NCBI GenBank assembly: GCA_030606765.1
Contig: JAUWFX010000017.1
Coordinates: 1-17,474, forward strand
Origin: Dehalococcoidia bacterium
GTDB lineage: Bacteria; Chloroflexota; Dehalococcoidia; GIF9; AB-539-J10
Length of the DNA stretch: 17,474 bases
Direction of reading: 5' to 3'
Numbering within the stretch: position 1 is the stretch's first letter; each line of letters begins with the position of its first letter. This document shows positions 6,071 through 13,624 of the stretch, piece by piece. Under the pieces are notes generated by a model, which saw only the letters and a program-made list of their open reading frames with translations, did not search any database and was not told where the DNA came from. The translations under genes and the position numbers were made by a program.

Positions 6071-7738
6071 ATGAAAATTATACAGGGTTTCTCATCAACT
6101 TCACAGGATGACTATCCACTTAATGTAACCACTATATTAAGGCACGCTGTTAGAAATTTTGCTGGCCAAGAAATTGTCAGTAGAACACGTAGTGGTATTT
6201 TCCGATATACGTATAAAGATGCCTATGAACGGGTGCAAAGGCTTAGCAATGCTTTGGAAAGTTTGGGGATTAAACCTGGAGATAGAGTAGGAGTGCTCGA
6301 ATGGAATACATATCGGTATTTTGAATTGTACTTCGGAATACCCGGAACTGGAGCTGTACTCCTCCAAATGAATGGAAGATTGGCACCATCAGATTTAAGC
6401 TATGTTGCCAAACATGCTGAATCGCAGTTAATCTTTGTCGACGAAACGTTTATACCCATTGCTGAAGATATAGCATCCGAATTTAGACCGACAAAAGGAT
6501 GGATCATTTTGACAGATAAGAGGCTAGATGACGTTAAAACAAAACTAACTCCAATATATAGTTACGAAGATATCCTGAAAGAGGCAAAGCCAGAATATAA
6601 GTGGTCACTGATTGATGAAAAGTCTGCTTACAGCGCTTGTTATACTTCAGGGACTACCGGGAGGCCAAAGGGTGTTTTTTATTCTCATAGAGACGCTTAT
6701 CTCATGAGCACTATGGCGGCTATTATTTTAGAGCTAACCTGCAGGGATTGCCTTTTGCAGATAGTCCCGCTGTATCACGCCTTGGGATGGTGTCATCATA
6801 TAGCGGTTCTCTTGGCTGGTTCAAAACTTGTTCTCCTCGGTAGATATACGGCGTCAGAGCTGGGATCAATTATTGACTTGATAGTGCAGGAGAAGGTGAC
6901 GGTTAGCATTGCTGCTTCAGCAGCTTGGATGCCGATATATGAATATATAAGAAACATGAAGGAAAAACCTAATCTAAGCGGTGTCCGTCTTTTCTCTGGC
7001 GCTAGTGAACCGCCAATAGCTATGCTAAAAGGTTTTTATGAATTAACCAAGGCTAAGATTTATCATGTTTCCGGAGCAACGGAAAATACAGCATGGTCCA
7101 CAATGAATAAGCCGAAGCCCTGGTTAGAAAGAAAATTATCAGAGGAACAAAAATGGGAACTGCAGAAAAGACAAGGACTTGAAGTTCCGGGTTGTGATGT
7201 CAAAATAGTTGATGAAAAAGGAAATGAACTTCCTCACGATGGCAAGTCAGCAGGAGAGCTTTTGTTGAGAGGTCCTTGGGTAGCAAGAAGCTATTACAAT
7301 GCCCCAGAAACTGCGGACCGATTCACCGATGATGGCTATTGGAAAAGTGGTGATATTGCGACTATTGACCCTGAGGGGTACATAAAAATTGTAGATAGAA
7401 TTAAAGACGTGATAAAGAGCGGCGGGGAATGGATTTCATCTGTGGATATGGAGAGTGAAATAATGTGTCATCCGGGGGTCTTAGAGGCTACTGTAGTTGG
7501 GGTACCTCATCCTAAGTGGGAAGAGAGGCCGCTTGCCTTAGTGGTTTTGAGAGAGGAATCTAAGGGAACCGTTACTAAGGAGGATCTCATTGCTCACCTT
7601 AGCAAAAGGTTTGCCAAATGGCAACTTCCGGATGAGGTGAAGTTTGTTGACGAAATCCCGAAAACAAGCGTAGGTAAATTTAGAAAGAGCGTGATAAGGG
7701 AGCAATACAAGGATGAATATGTAAGAAGGCAAAGCTAG
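6071..7738 (+). CDS. AMP-forming acyl-CoA ligase (fatty-acyl-CoA synthetase-like)
   Basis: 555 residues, ATG at 6071 with GAAAGGG upstream. It is a full-length ANL-superfamily enzyme that would activate a carboxylic acid to its CoA thioester using ATP. Seen in order: adenylate P-loop YTSGTTGRPKG (191-201), the A5-like segment SGATENT with Glu338, GYWKSGD (422-428) with the ribose-binding Asp, the hinge region VDRIKDVIKSGGEWIS (441-456), and the C-terminal PKTSVGK with catalytic Lys536. The MNGRLAPSDLSYV segment (100-112) resembles the medium/long-chain fatty-acid branch rather than acetyl-CoA synthetases. It is cytosolic, followed 70 bases later by an alpha/beta hydrolase gene and probably co-transcribed with it. 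The acid substrate is not deducible. Confidence 0.92.
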   Translation: MKIIQGFSSTSQDDYPLNVTTILRHAVRNFAGQEIVSRTRSGIFRYTYKDAYERVQRLSNALESLGIKPGDRVGVLEWNTYRYFELYFGIPGTGAVLLQMNGRLAPSDLSYVAKHAESQLIFVDETFIPIAEDIASEFRPTKGWIILTDKRLDDVKTKLTPIYSYEDILKEAKPEYKWSLIDEKSAYSACYTSGTTGRPKGVFYSHRDAYLMSTMAAIILELTCRDCLLQIVPLYHALGWCHHIAVLLAGSKLVLLGRYTASELGSIIDLIVQEKVTVSIAASAAWMPIYEYIRNMKEKPNLSGVRLFSGASEPPIAMLKGFYELTKAKIYHVSGATENTAWSTMNKPKPWLERKLSEEQKWELQKRQGLEVPGCDVKIVDEKGNELPHDGKSAGELLLRGPWVARSYYNAPETADRFTDDGYWKSGDIATIDPEGYIKIVDRIKDVIKSGGEWISSVDMESEIMCHPGVLEATVVGVPHPKWEERPLALVVLREESKGTVTKEDLIAHLSKRFAKWQLPDEVKFVDEIPKTSVGKFRKSVIREQYKDEYVRRQS

Positions 7739-7808
7739 ATTATTACTCGCAGTAATGCCATTTTCTGACCCACAAAACCCGAGCAATTTAACTAGAAGGA
7801 GGTAAAAA

Positions 7809-8732
7809 ATGAGACGGGACATTGAGTTCAAGAGCAAGGGGGAGACATGCCGCGGCTGGTTTTACACACCTGACAAGAGGAAGGGACCCTTCCCAACGGT
7901 AATCATGGCTGGTGGTTGGTGCTATGTTAGAGAAATAGTCATGCCCAATTATGCTGATTATTTTGTACGTGAGGGTTTTGCCGCGCTGATATTTGATTAC
8001 CGTAACTTCGGTGCCAGTGAAGGTAAGCGCAGGCAGCACCTTGACCCCTGGTGGCAGATTGAAGATTACCGAAATGCCATAAGCTATGCCGAAACATTAC
8101 CTGAGGTGGATGCAGAGCGCATCGCTATCTGGGGGATTTCTTATAGCGGCGGCCACGTTCTGATTACCGGGGCTATAGACCCTAGAGTTAAGTGTATATT
8201 GTCAACCATTCCTGTCGTTGATGGTTACGAAAACATGAGACGCTCGCATGGCGAGAGAAGGTTTGAAGACCTCCTCAATGCTGTTATAGAGGACAGAAGA
8301 AAGAGATACAAAAATGAGAATGACCGGGGTTTTATGGCGTTCTCTTCACCAAAACCGGAGGAGGAACTCTCGGTGTGGCCCTATCCGGAGATAAAGAAGG
8401 TTTTCCTGGAGTGGAAGAAGTCGGCGGCTCCTTTACATGAGCACAGATGCACAATAGAGTCTGCGGAAAATCTGCTAGCCTACACTGTATTTCCCTACTT
8501 ACCTAGAATTACAAACACTCCTGCAATGATGGTAGTGGCTGAAGGTGACAATATCACACTCTGGGATCTTGAAATTGAAGCCTTCCGTCAAATTAAATCC
8601 CGTCAGAAAAGACTTTTTGTCATCCCCAAGACGACTCATATGACTCTTTACCGTGACATGTCAAAGCTTGAGATGGCAGCAACCCAAGAAACATCATTTC
8701 TCAGTGAATATTTGCTCAAACCATACAAATAA
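7809..8732 (+). CDS. Alpha/beta hydrolase
   Basis: 307 residues, ATG at 7809 after an excellent AGAAGGAGG site. It has an alpha/beta hydrolase fold of the dienelactone hydrolase / acetyl-xylan-esterase-like group: strand and oxyanion segment TVIMAGGWCYVR (30-41), FDYRNFGASEG (62-72), nucleophile elbow GISYSGG with Ser111, candidate acid Asp247 (VAEGDN) and His277 (KTTHMT). A helical lid of about 90 residues separates elbow and acid. There is no signal peptide, so it acts in the cytosol. Lying directly after the acyl-CoA ligase, it may release or trim the acid that the ligase activates. The substrate cannot be named; esterase, lactonase or C-C hydrolase are all possible. Confidence 0.88.
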   Translation: MRRDIEFKSKGETCRGWFYTPDKRKGPFPTVIMAGGWCYVREIVMPNYADYFVREGFAALIFDYRNFGASEGKRRQHLDPWWQIEDYRNAISYAETLPEVDAERIAIWGISYSGGHVLITGAIDPRVKCILSTIPVVDGYENMRRSHGERRFEDLLNAVIEDRRKRYKNENDRGFMAFSSPKPEEELSVWPYPEIKKVFLEWKKSAAPLHEHRCTIESAENLLAYTVFPYLPRITNTPAMMVVAEGDNITLWDLEIEAFRQIKSRQKRLFVIPKTTHMTLYRDMSKLEMAATQETSFLSEYLLKPYK

Positions 8733-8926
8733 ATAAAAAAGACCAAAAGCGGGGGAGTAAATTGTAAAGATATTGTTTTTAGCAGTTACATTAGCTTTGG
8801 TGTTTGTGTTTGTTCTTTGTAGCTAGGCAGCAGCTTTAACTTGTGTACTTGCAATTCCGATATTAAAAAGAATAGGGGGCAATGATAACGGAAACTTGGC
8901 GGCCTGATTTTATATTCAAGTTTCTT

Positions 8927-9175
8927 CTACTTTTTATCTTTTGCAATTTCTATTATGATTGCTCCTTCTATAGGACATGATACCATGCATGTTCTACAAT
9001 TAGAACATCCTGGCGCATTATACGTAACTACACTTCCCCTTTTCTTTTTACCTTCAACTCTATCACCTCTAGGTTGAGTCTGGCTATCTTCGGATATAAG
9101 CAACCTTATAGGACATTCTTGGACACATGTACCACAATCTAGACATAAATCATAGTCAATCTTTATTACTGGCAT
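8927..9175 (-). CDS. Ferredoxin, 2x[4Fe-4S]
   Basis: 82 residues, ATG at 9175 with only a weak ribosome site (AGAAAA). Two complete cluster motifs are present: Cys11-x2-Cys14-x2-Cys17-x3-Cys21-Pro and Cys57-x2-Cys60-x2-Cys63-x3-Cys67-Pro. A 35-residue basic linker separates them, longer than in clostridial ferredoxins. It is a soluble low-potential electron carrier. It lies 107 bases downstream of the flavoprotein gene on the same strand, so it is a likely electron donor or acceptor for that enzyme. A strong hairpin sits in the gap between the two. Confidence 0.92.
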   Translation of the reverse strand: MPVIKIDYDLCLDCGTCVQECPIRLLISEDSQTQPRGDRVEGKKKRGSVVTYNAPGCSNCRTCMVSCPIEGAIIIEIAKDKK

Positions 9176-9194
9176 TTTTCTAATTTCACACCGT

Positions 9195-9222
9195 GGGCGC
9201 TGCCGTTAAGCTGGCAGCGCCC
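9195..9222 (-). other. Strong GC-rich hairpin between flavoprotein and ferredoxin genes
   Basis: GGGCGCTGCC at 9195-9204 and GGCAGCGCCC at 9213-9222 form a perfect 10-bp stem with an 8-base loop, in an otherwise AT-rich gap. No U-run follows on either strand, so it is not a classical rho-independent terminator. It is better seen as an mRNA-stability or attenuation element that would set the ratio of flavoprotein to ferredoxin. It ends 20 bases upstream of the ferredoxin ATG. Confidence 0.6.
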
Positions 9223-9282
9223 GCTTATATCACAATAATATCTGCCTGACTTCAAGGCAATCTTCTAATTTGTTCAGAGTTT

Positions 9283-10635
9283 TTATTTAGAGGCATCCCT
9301 GACTGCTATTTCACCCATCGTCATGGACATGACAGTCATGGTACCCCATATATACCTACCGGCGCCAAAGAACCCTCCGGAGACCTCTCCGATAGCATAG
9401 AGCTTTGGTATCGGTTCATTAGACCAATCCAGTACTCTAGACTTTGTGTCTATCCTTATGCCTCCCTTGAATGAAGTCATGGATATCGTACACTTCATTC
9501 CATAATAAGGTGGTTTTTCCAGCGGTATGGGTACCCCGATATTTCCGTCAAGGGTGCTCCGCTCAAACTTCGTATCATTGCCCGCCTTGACATCCGCATT
9601 ATACCTCTTTATTTCTGCTGCTAACCCTTTACCATCTACTCCCAAACTCTCTGCCAACTGTTCAGGTGTATTACCCTTATACTCTTTGTGTCGGAGCCAT
9701 GCCGGAAATTCTCGCTTTGTAACCTCTCTTATCGCTTCATCATAGATAATATAGAATTTACCTTCGGGCTGCCTGGATCCTTCATCCGAGATATAACCGT
9801 ACCACTTGTCCTCTCTAATATATCTTTCTCCATTCGTGTTTATGACTATAGCACCTTTATACATTATAGAGGTATCCACCTGAGTGTCGGGGCAAGTTGG
9901 TAAGGAGGCTTTAGGTCCGTGTTTAATATGTCTGGTGGCTGCTCCCAGCTTCAAAGCCATTAGCAGCCCGTCTCCTGTATGACTCGGAGGCATAAGCGGT
10001 ATGGCGTCAGCCAGGTAATCAGGCCCAAATTCCAAGACCAGGTCTTTATTCCTGCCAAACCCTCCCGTAGCTATCATGGTGGCCTTGGTGCCACAAAAGC
10101 TCAATTCCTTATTCTTATGCGTAGCTATAACTCCTGAGACCCCTTTTTCGGGATCATAAACTAGCTCGCTTGCTTTATGCTCCCATAATATAACAGCTCC
10201 GAGCTCCTTTGCATGGTCTTCCAGCACTTTAAGTACCTGAGGCCCCTTAAAGGTGTGACACCTAGCGACGCTATGTCCCCAGCCCCCTATAACTCCCATA
10301 GGTGGCAGGTTCAGTTTTTCCAATAATTCCAAATTATATAAGTGGTTATCTGTATAGGCTTTCCATAGGTCAGGCAAACCGCCACAATATTTAACCCCAT
10401 CCTCCGCATACTTCTCCGGTGCATCTTCTATCCCTCTCTCTTTCTGGTACTTAGTCCCGGCAAAGTCCAGTACGCCAGCAATCACTGACATACTACTCCG
10501 CCACGCCGCGTCCCTCATTTTCTCTAAAATAATTACACTCTTGCCCAATTTCCTTGCTTCTATTGCCGCACAGAGTCCCGCTGTCCCAGCCCCAATCACA
10601 ACAATATCAACTGTTTGATCCCATTTACTTTGCAT
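9283..10635 (-). CDS. FAD-dependent fumarate reductase/ketosteroid dehydrogenase-like flavoprotein
   Basis: 450 residues from ATG at 10635, chosen because AAAGGAGGG lies at good distance and because the Rossmann motif then begins near residue 10. A TTG at 10719 gives an in-frame extension without family likeness. FAD_binding_2 domain: GAGTAG (15-20), Glu38 at the end of strand 2, GGFGRN in the middle, and a C-terminal GEVSGGFFGAGRYIWG block. The usual HTxGG substrate motif of fumarate/urocanate reductases reads TSFKGG, so the histidine is missing and the substrate is probably not fumarate. It has no signal peptide and no covalent-flavin domain. Paired with the downstream ferredoxin, it may reduce or oxidise a C=C bond of a small acid or CoA ester. 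A three-codon frame with its own AGGAGG site (ATG near 10701) lies in the leader. Confidence 0.85.
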   Translation of the reverse strand: MQSKWDQTVDIVVIGAGTAGLCAAIEARKLGKSVIILEKMRDAAWRSSMSVIAGVLDFAGTKYQKERGIEDAPEKYAEDGVKYCGGLPDLWKAYTDNHLYNLELLEKLNLPPMGVIGGWGHSVARCHTFKGPQVLKVLEDHAKELGAVILWEHKASELVYDPEKGVSGVIATHKNKELSFCGTKATMIATGGFGRNKDLVLEFGPDYLADAIPLMPPSHTGDGLLMALKLGAATRHIKHGPKASLPTCPDTQVDTSIMYKGAIVINTNGERYIREDKWYGYISDEGSRQPEGKFYIIYDEAIREVTKREFPAWLRHKEYKGNTPEQLAESLGVDGKGLAAEIKRYNADVKAGNDTKFERSTLDGNIGVPIPLEKPPYYGMKCTISMTSFKGGIRIDTKSRVLDWSNEPIPKLYAIGEVSGGFFGAGRYIWGTMTVMSMTMGEIAVRDASK

Positions 10636-10733
10636 TGCTATTCCCTCCTTTCTCATTGACTCAAATGGTTGTGAAACTGCTAAGCATCTATGTGTCCATG
10701 GTGAAGCACCTCCTACCAAAAAGACTTCTCAGG

Positions 10734-10889
10734 CTAAGTGAATGATAGCCAACCTTTGACTCCGAGCTTACGTGACATTTCACGAGTAAAATTTCCCACT
10801 TCATCATTATGGCTGTAGAAATCGAAGTAGTAATTGCGCCACCTTGATTCTGAAGGCAATTCTCTCTTTATGAACTGACGAACCTCTCG
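10734..10889 (-). pseudogene. N-terminal remnant of an acyl-CoA dehydrogenase gene
   Basis: On the minus strand a 51-codon stretch from 10889 reads REVRQFIKRELP at its start and MSRKLGVKGWLSF near its end. This is the pattern of the acyl-CoA dehydrogenase N-terminal domain (family norm: EVRxFLxxELP ... LGxKGWLaxxWPxxYGG). The stop TAG at 10736-10734 falls exactly where the conserved Trp (TGG) of GWLxxxWP is expected, and is followed in frame by Pro-Glu-Lys. Upstream the frame is closed by TAA with no start codon. The rest of the enzyme is gone; the flavoprotein leader follows. The remnant fills most of the 319-base gap between the TetR and flavoprotein genes. Confidence 0.6.
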
Positions 10890-10954
10890 TTAATCAACCT
10901 AATTCAAGCCAGGTCCCTCAATATCTTATCCGGGTTCACCACCCCTTACCTAGG

Positions 10955-11584
10955 CTATTTGCGTTCACGTATTGCTCCAAGAATGAAGTTGGTCTGTTCC
11001 TTTATATAATCTTCTAATACATATGCATAACGTTTTCCCAGTAGCCACCGCCTGAAAGCCCACATATGTCCGAGGATGACTATGTTCTGCGCAATGACCG
11101 GAGAACTGCCTGTCTTGAATTCTCCGCTTGCACAGCCTCTGTCCAATATACGCTCAAATGCGCCGCTAAGGCGTCTTTCCATTTCAAAAACGGCTTTACG
11201 CGCATCTGGACGCAACTCCTTGGTTTCCTGATACATAAAAACAACGGAGTCTTGAAGTCGATCCACTGTCCGATAGTAAGTATCGATAGCCATCTGAAGA
11301 GCCTTAGTCGCAGGGAAAGCATCATAGGTGGGAGAAGCCCCCTCAATAAACTCTGCCACCTCAGACATCACATAATCGAAAACCAAATAGAGGATGTCCT
11401 GCTTTGTCCCGACGTAGTTGTAAAGGTTGCCAACACTCATATCACAGGCACTGGCTAATTGGCGGAGATTTACCAGTCTATACCCCTTTTCCACGAAAAC
11501 CTGCGCTGCACGGGAAGCAATCTGCCTTCTACGTAAGCTCACCAAGTCTCGATCTTTACTGTGAGTTCGGATTTTGACTACCAT
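10955..11584 (-). CDS. TetR/AcrR-family transcriptional regulator
   Basis: 209 residues from ATG at 11584; a TTG at 11596 would add four residues. The N-terminal HTH is clear: RRRQIASRAAQVFVEKGY (18-35) and LRQLASACDMSVGNLYNYVGTKQDIL (40-65). The C-terminal ligand domain is helical (TetR_C-like) and binds an unknown effector. The gene has its own promoter with a palindromic operator directly downstream of the -10, indicating autorepression. The operator resembles those of acyl-CoA-responsive FadR-like TetR repressors. Together with the adjacent acyl-CoA dehydrogenase remnant this suggests control of acyl-CoA metabolism, possibly of the flavoprotein/ferredoxin pair or of the divergent plus-strand cluster. 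Confidence 0.9.
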   Translation of the reverse strand: MVVKIRTHSKDRDLVSLRRRQIASRAAQVFVEKGYRLVNLRQLASACDMSVGNLYNYVGTKQDILYLVFDYVMSEVAEFIEGASPTYDAFPATKALQMAIDTYYRTVDRLQDSVVFMYQETKELRPDARKAVFEMERRLSGAFERILDRGCASGEFKTGSSPVIAQNIVILGHMWAFRRWLLGKRYAYVLEDYIKEQTNFILGAIRERK

Positions 11585-11644
11585 TGTCAGTCCCAATCTG
11601 GAGAACGATTAGTCGAACTTGGTCTTATGGTGACAACAACCATC

Positions 11645-11660
11645 GAATGAACGTTCACTC
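11645..11660. promoter_or_regulatory. Palindromic TetR operator
   Basis: GAATGAACGTTCACTC has a perfect 10-bp core (TGAACGTTCA, 11648-11657), and 14 of its 16 bases are self-complementary. It starts three bases downstream of the TetR gene -10 box, covering the expected transcription start, and ends 60 bases before the ATG. It resembles the TGAATGA-N4-TCATTCA type site of acyl-CoA-responsive TetR repressors. No second copy was seen in the window. Confidence 0.65.
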
Positions 11661-11663
11661 TAT

Positions 11664-11692
11664 ATGTTATCATACCCTTAAAGCTTTGTCAA
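11664..11692 (-). promoter_or_regulatory. Sigma70-type promoter of the TetR gene
   Basis: On the minus strand TTGACA (11692-11687) is followed after 17 bases by TAACAT (11669-11664). The -35 and the spacing are ideal and the -10 matches 4 of 6. The operator at 11645-11660 overlaps the predicted start. Confidence 0.6.
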
Positions 11693-11884
11693 GTCTTTGT
11701 GGGCTGTATCTTGAACAAGATTCAAAGCTGAAGTCAGCGAAAACCACTATCTCGGTACTGATTTCCCCGATCATATACCCGCATAGGAGAACGCTTACCT
11801 CTGTGAGGATTTTCTCTGACCAATTACAGACTAGGTATCGCCCAGAAACTCTACAGTACACCTTATCGTTCTTTAATCCTTACT
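11693..11884. other. Intergenic stretch without recognised gene
   Basis: Between the TetR promoter and the decayed ORF both strands hold only short frames without ribosome sites or family likeness. No RNA gene, repeat or insertion end was recognised. Confidence 0.4.
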
Positions 11885-12175
11885 ATGAAACGAAGAACCA
11901 AAGAAATGTTACGCCGCAACCACGATTTTCCCAAACCCGAATTAAGGGAGCTGACAGGTTATTAGCTAAAATCTAAAAGTGGACTGTATAAACCTGAAAA
12001 GTGGACTCTGGTACATTCCTCCAAAAAAGCAGGAATTGAATGGACCAGGTTCACAAACGGTTGGGAGCAAGTCGACAATGACGTGCCCCCCAAAAAGGAG
12101 TCCAACTATAATGTTACTCTAGAAGGACAGAAAGGCAACGCCATAAAAGAGCTGCGCGGAAAAACATTGAATTGA
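11885..12175 (+). pseudogene. Unrecognised decayed ORF with one internal stop
   Basis: A single frame from ATG at 11885 runs 96 codons to TGA at 12173-12175 with one internal TAG at 11963. The two halves read as one soluble, basic polypeptide (first part MKRRTKEMLRRNHDFPKPEL, later GIEWTRFTNGWEQV and KGNAIKELRGKTL). The composition is that of a real protein rather than of a random frame, which suggests a recently broken gene or a read-through product. No good ribosome site is seen before the ATG. I do not recognise a family. Confidence 0.35.
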
Positions 12176-12200
12176 GACCTACATCAGCCAGCACAAAGGG

Positions 12201-12230
12201 TTGACAATTGCTACCTGGTGATGGTATCTT
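12201..12230 (+). promoter_or_regulatory. Candidate promoter of the plus-strand catabolic cluster
   Basis: TTGACA (12201-12206) and TATCTT (12225-12230) are 18 bases apart, about 150 bases upstream of the SDR gene. The -35 is perfect; the -10 matches 4 of 6. Confidence 0.4.
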
Positions 12231-12379
12231 TGAGACGGGTTATCTCTGGTCAGGAAATCATCCAGATGGGAGGCAATAGAGATAAGAGATGAACTAAAGC
12301 TCAAACCAGAATTTCGCTGTTTCCAACTATCACGTTGGCCCTGCGTAACTGCAGGAAATTCTGAAAAAGGAGGTGCAAT

Positions 12380-13144
12380 ATCGGCGATTTATTTGATTTG
12401 ACAGGCAAGGTTGCCATAGTGGTTGGTGGTGCTGGCGGTATTGGTCATGCACAGGCTCTGGGTCTAGCGGAGGCTGGTGCCGATGTCGTCGTAGCCAGCC
12501 GTAAACTGGAGCATCTCGAGCCAGTAGCTGAGGAGATAGGGGCTCGGGGTAGAAAGTCACTGGCTGTTCCCGTAGAGGTTACCGATGAGAAATCAGTAGC
12601 GGCTATGGTAGATACTGTCCTGAAGACATTCCCCCACATTGATATTCTGGTAAACGCTCATGGCCTGGCGATTCGCAAAACTGCGGACAGCTTTCCAATT
12701 GACGAGTGGCAGAAGGTTATGGACATCAACACGCGTGGGACATTCCTTTGCTGTCAGGCAGTTGGGCGGGTGATGATCAAGCAACGCAGTGGCAAGATTA
12801 TAAACCTGTCGTCGGTGAGAGGCAGATATGGTCTCCCTTCAGGTTATGCAGCATACTGTTCCAGTAAAGGAGCGGTAGATACCCTGACACGAACGCTCGC
12901 CTGCGAGTGGGCTAAGTATAATGTGCTGGTTAACGCACTGGCACCCACTTTCGTGGAGACTGCCCTTACCCGTTCTGCTCTAGCCGACCCCGAGTTTGCC
13001 AAGACGGTGAAAGCCCGTATTCCACTTGACCGCTGGGCAATGCCAGAGGACATTGTTGGACCTACATTGTTTTTTGCCTCTAAGGCATCAGATTTTGTGA
13101 CCGGGCAGGTTCTCTACGTCGATGGAGGCGTGACTACCTGGTAG
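12380..13144 (+). CDS. Short-chain dehydrogenase/reductase (SDR), apparent ATC start
   Basis: 254 residues if translation starts at ATC 12380, six bases after a perfect GGAGG (12369-12373). The family-typical N-terminus GDLFDLTGKVAIV is then complete. The first conventional start in frame is TTG 12398, 24 bases from the Shine-Dalgarno and inside the conserved part. It is a classical SDR with NAD(P) motif VGGAGGIG (15-22; Thr of TGxxxGIG replaced by Val), NAHG in place of NNAG, catalytic Ser near 145, Tyr159 and Lys163 (YCSSK), and a C-terminal VTGQVLYVDGG. It would oxidise or reduce a hydroxy/keto group. It is the first gene of the plus-strand cluster, 33 bases before the RidA gene. Confidence 0.9.
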   Translation: MGDLFDLTGKVAIVVGGAGGIGHAQALGLAEAGADVVVASRKLEHLEPVAEEIGARGRKSLAVPVEVTDEKSVAAMVDTVLKTFPHIDILVNAHGLAIRKTADSFPIDEWQKVMDINTRGTFLCCQAVGRVMIKQRSGKIINLSSVRGRYGLPSGYAAYCSSKGAVDTLTRTLACEWAKYNVLVNALAPTFVETALTRSALADPEFAKTVKARIPLDRWAMPEDIVGPTLFFASKASDFVTGQVLYVDGGVTTW

Positions 13145-13177
13145 CAGCGCAAATAGTCTCTATCAGGAGGTAATAAG

Positions 13178-13624
13178 ATGGACTCAGAGGTGAAAAATTA
13201 TCCAGAGTTTTGGGGTGGTAAGAAGCTGGCTTATCCTCATGTTGCTCCCGAAGCACCCAAGTTCTCCAGGTCTGTCGTGGTCGGCAATCTGATTTTTGTC
13301 TCTGGCTGTCAAGGCATGAACCCGGAAACTCTCAAAACAGAGACTGACGTTTTTGAAGAGCAGATGGTAATAGCCCTTGATAAGGTCAAGATGGCCATGG
13401 AGGAGGCAGGAAGTTCTATGAATAACGTTGTCAGAACACTCATGCTCCTCAAGAATTTGGAGGATTATCCTCGCATGCGAAAGACAGAGCTAGAGTATTA
13501 TCAAAAATATGCCCCATTTCTGGTTGATAACCCGCCGGCCAGTACTTTTATGCAAGTCGCCAGTCTGGCAAAACCTGAATTCTTGGTAGAGATAGACGTA
13601 ATTGGCGTTATTTCCAGGGAGTAA
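13178..13624 (+). CDS. RidA/YjgF/UK114-family protein lacking the canonical arginine
   Basis: 148 residues, ATG at 13178 after AGGAGG. Rid-family fold: FSRSVVVGNLIFVSGCQG (29-46), ALDKVKMAMEEAGSSMNNVVRTLMLL (66-91), NPPASTFMQVASLAKPEFLVEIDVIGV (118-144). RidA enzymes hydrolyse reactive enamines/imines, and relatives include 2-aminomuconate deaminase. The arginine that normally follows Pro-Ala (PAR[ST]) is Ser122 here, so canonical imine deaminase activity is unlikely; a different Rid subfamily activity or ligand binding is more probable. The N-terminus is about 20 residues longer than in E. coli RidA. It is tightly linked to the SDR gene. Confidence 0.88.
   Translation: MDSEVKNYPEFWGGKKLAYPHVAPEAPKFSRSVVVGNLIFVSGCQGMNPETLKTETDVFEEQMVIALDKVKMAMEEAGSSMNNVVRTLMLLKNLEDYPRMRKTELEYYQKYAPFLVDNPPASTFMQVASLAKPEFLVEIDVIGVISRE

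Noticed and set aside
8761..8926. Possible terminator or RNA gene after the alpha/beta hydrolase
   Set aside because: No stable stem with a T-run was found; only the short hydrophobic frame stands out.
10636..10719. N-terminal extension of the flavoprotein from TTG 10719
   Set aside because: It lacks family likeness, and the AAAGGAGGG site before ATG 10635 together with the position of the Rossmann motif fixes the start downstream.
10771..10784. CGTGACATTTCACG inverted repeat, at first taken for an operator of the flavoprotein gene
   Set aside because: It lies inside the acyl-CoA dehydrogenase remnant and is explained by its codons; arms are only 5 bases.
11966..12010. Repeated AAAAGTGGACT taken for insertion-sequence ends
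   Set aside because: The two copies are 16 bases apart and lie in the continuous coding-like frame 11885-12175; no transposase or paired inverted end is present.
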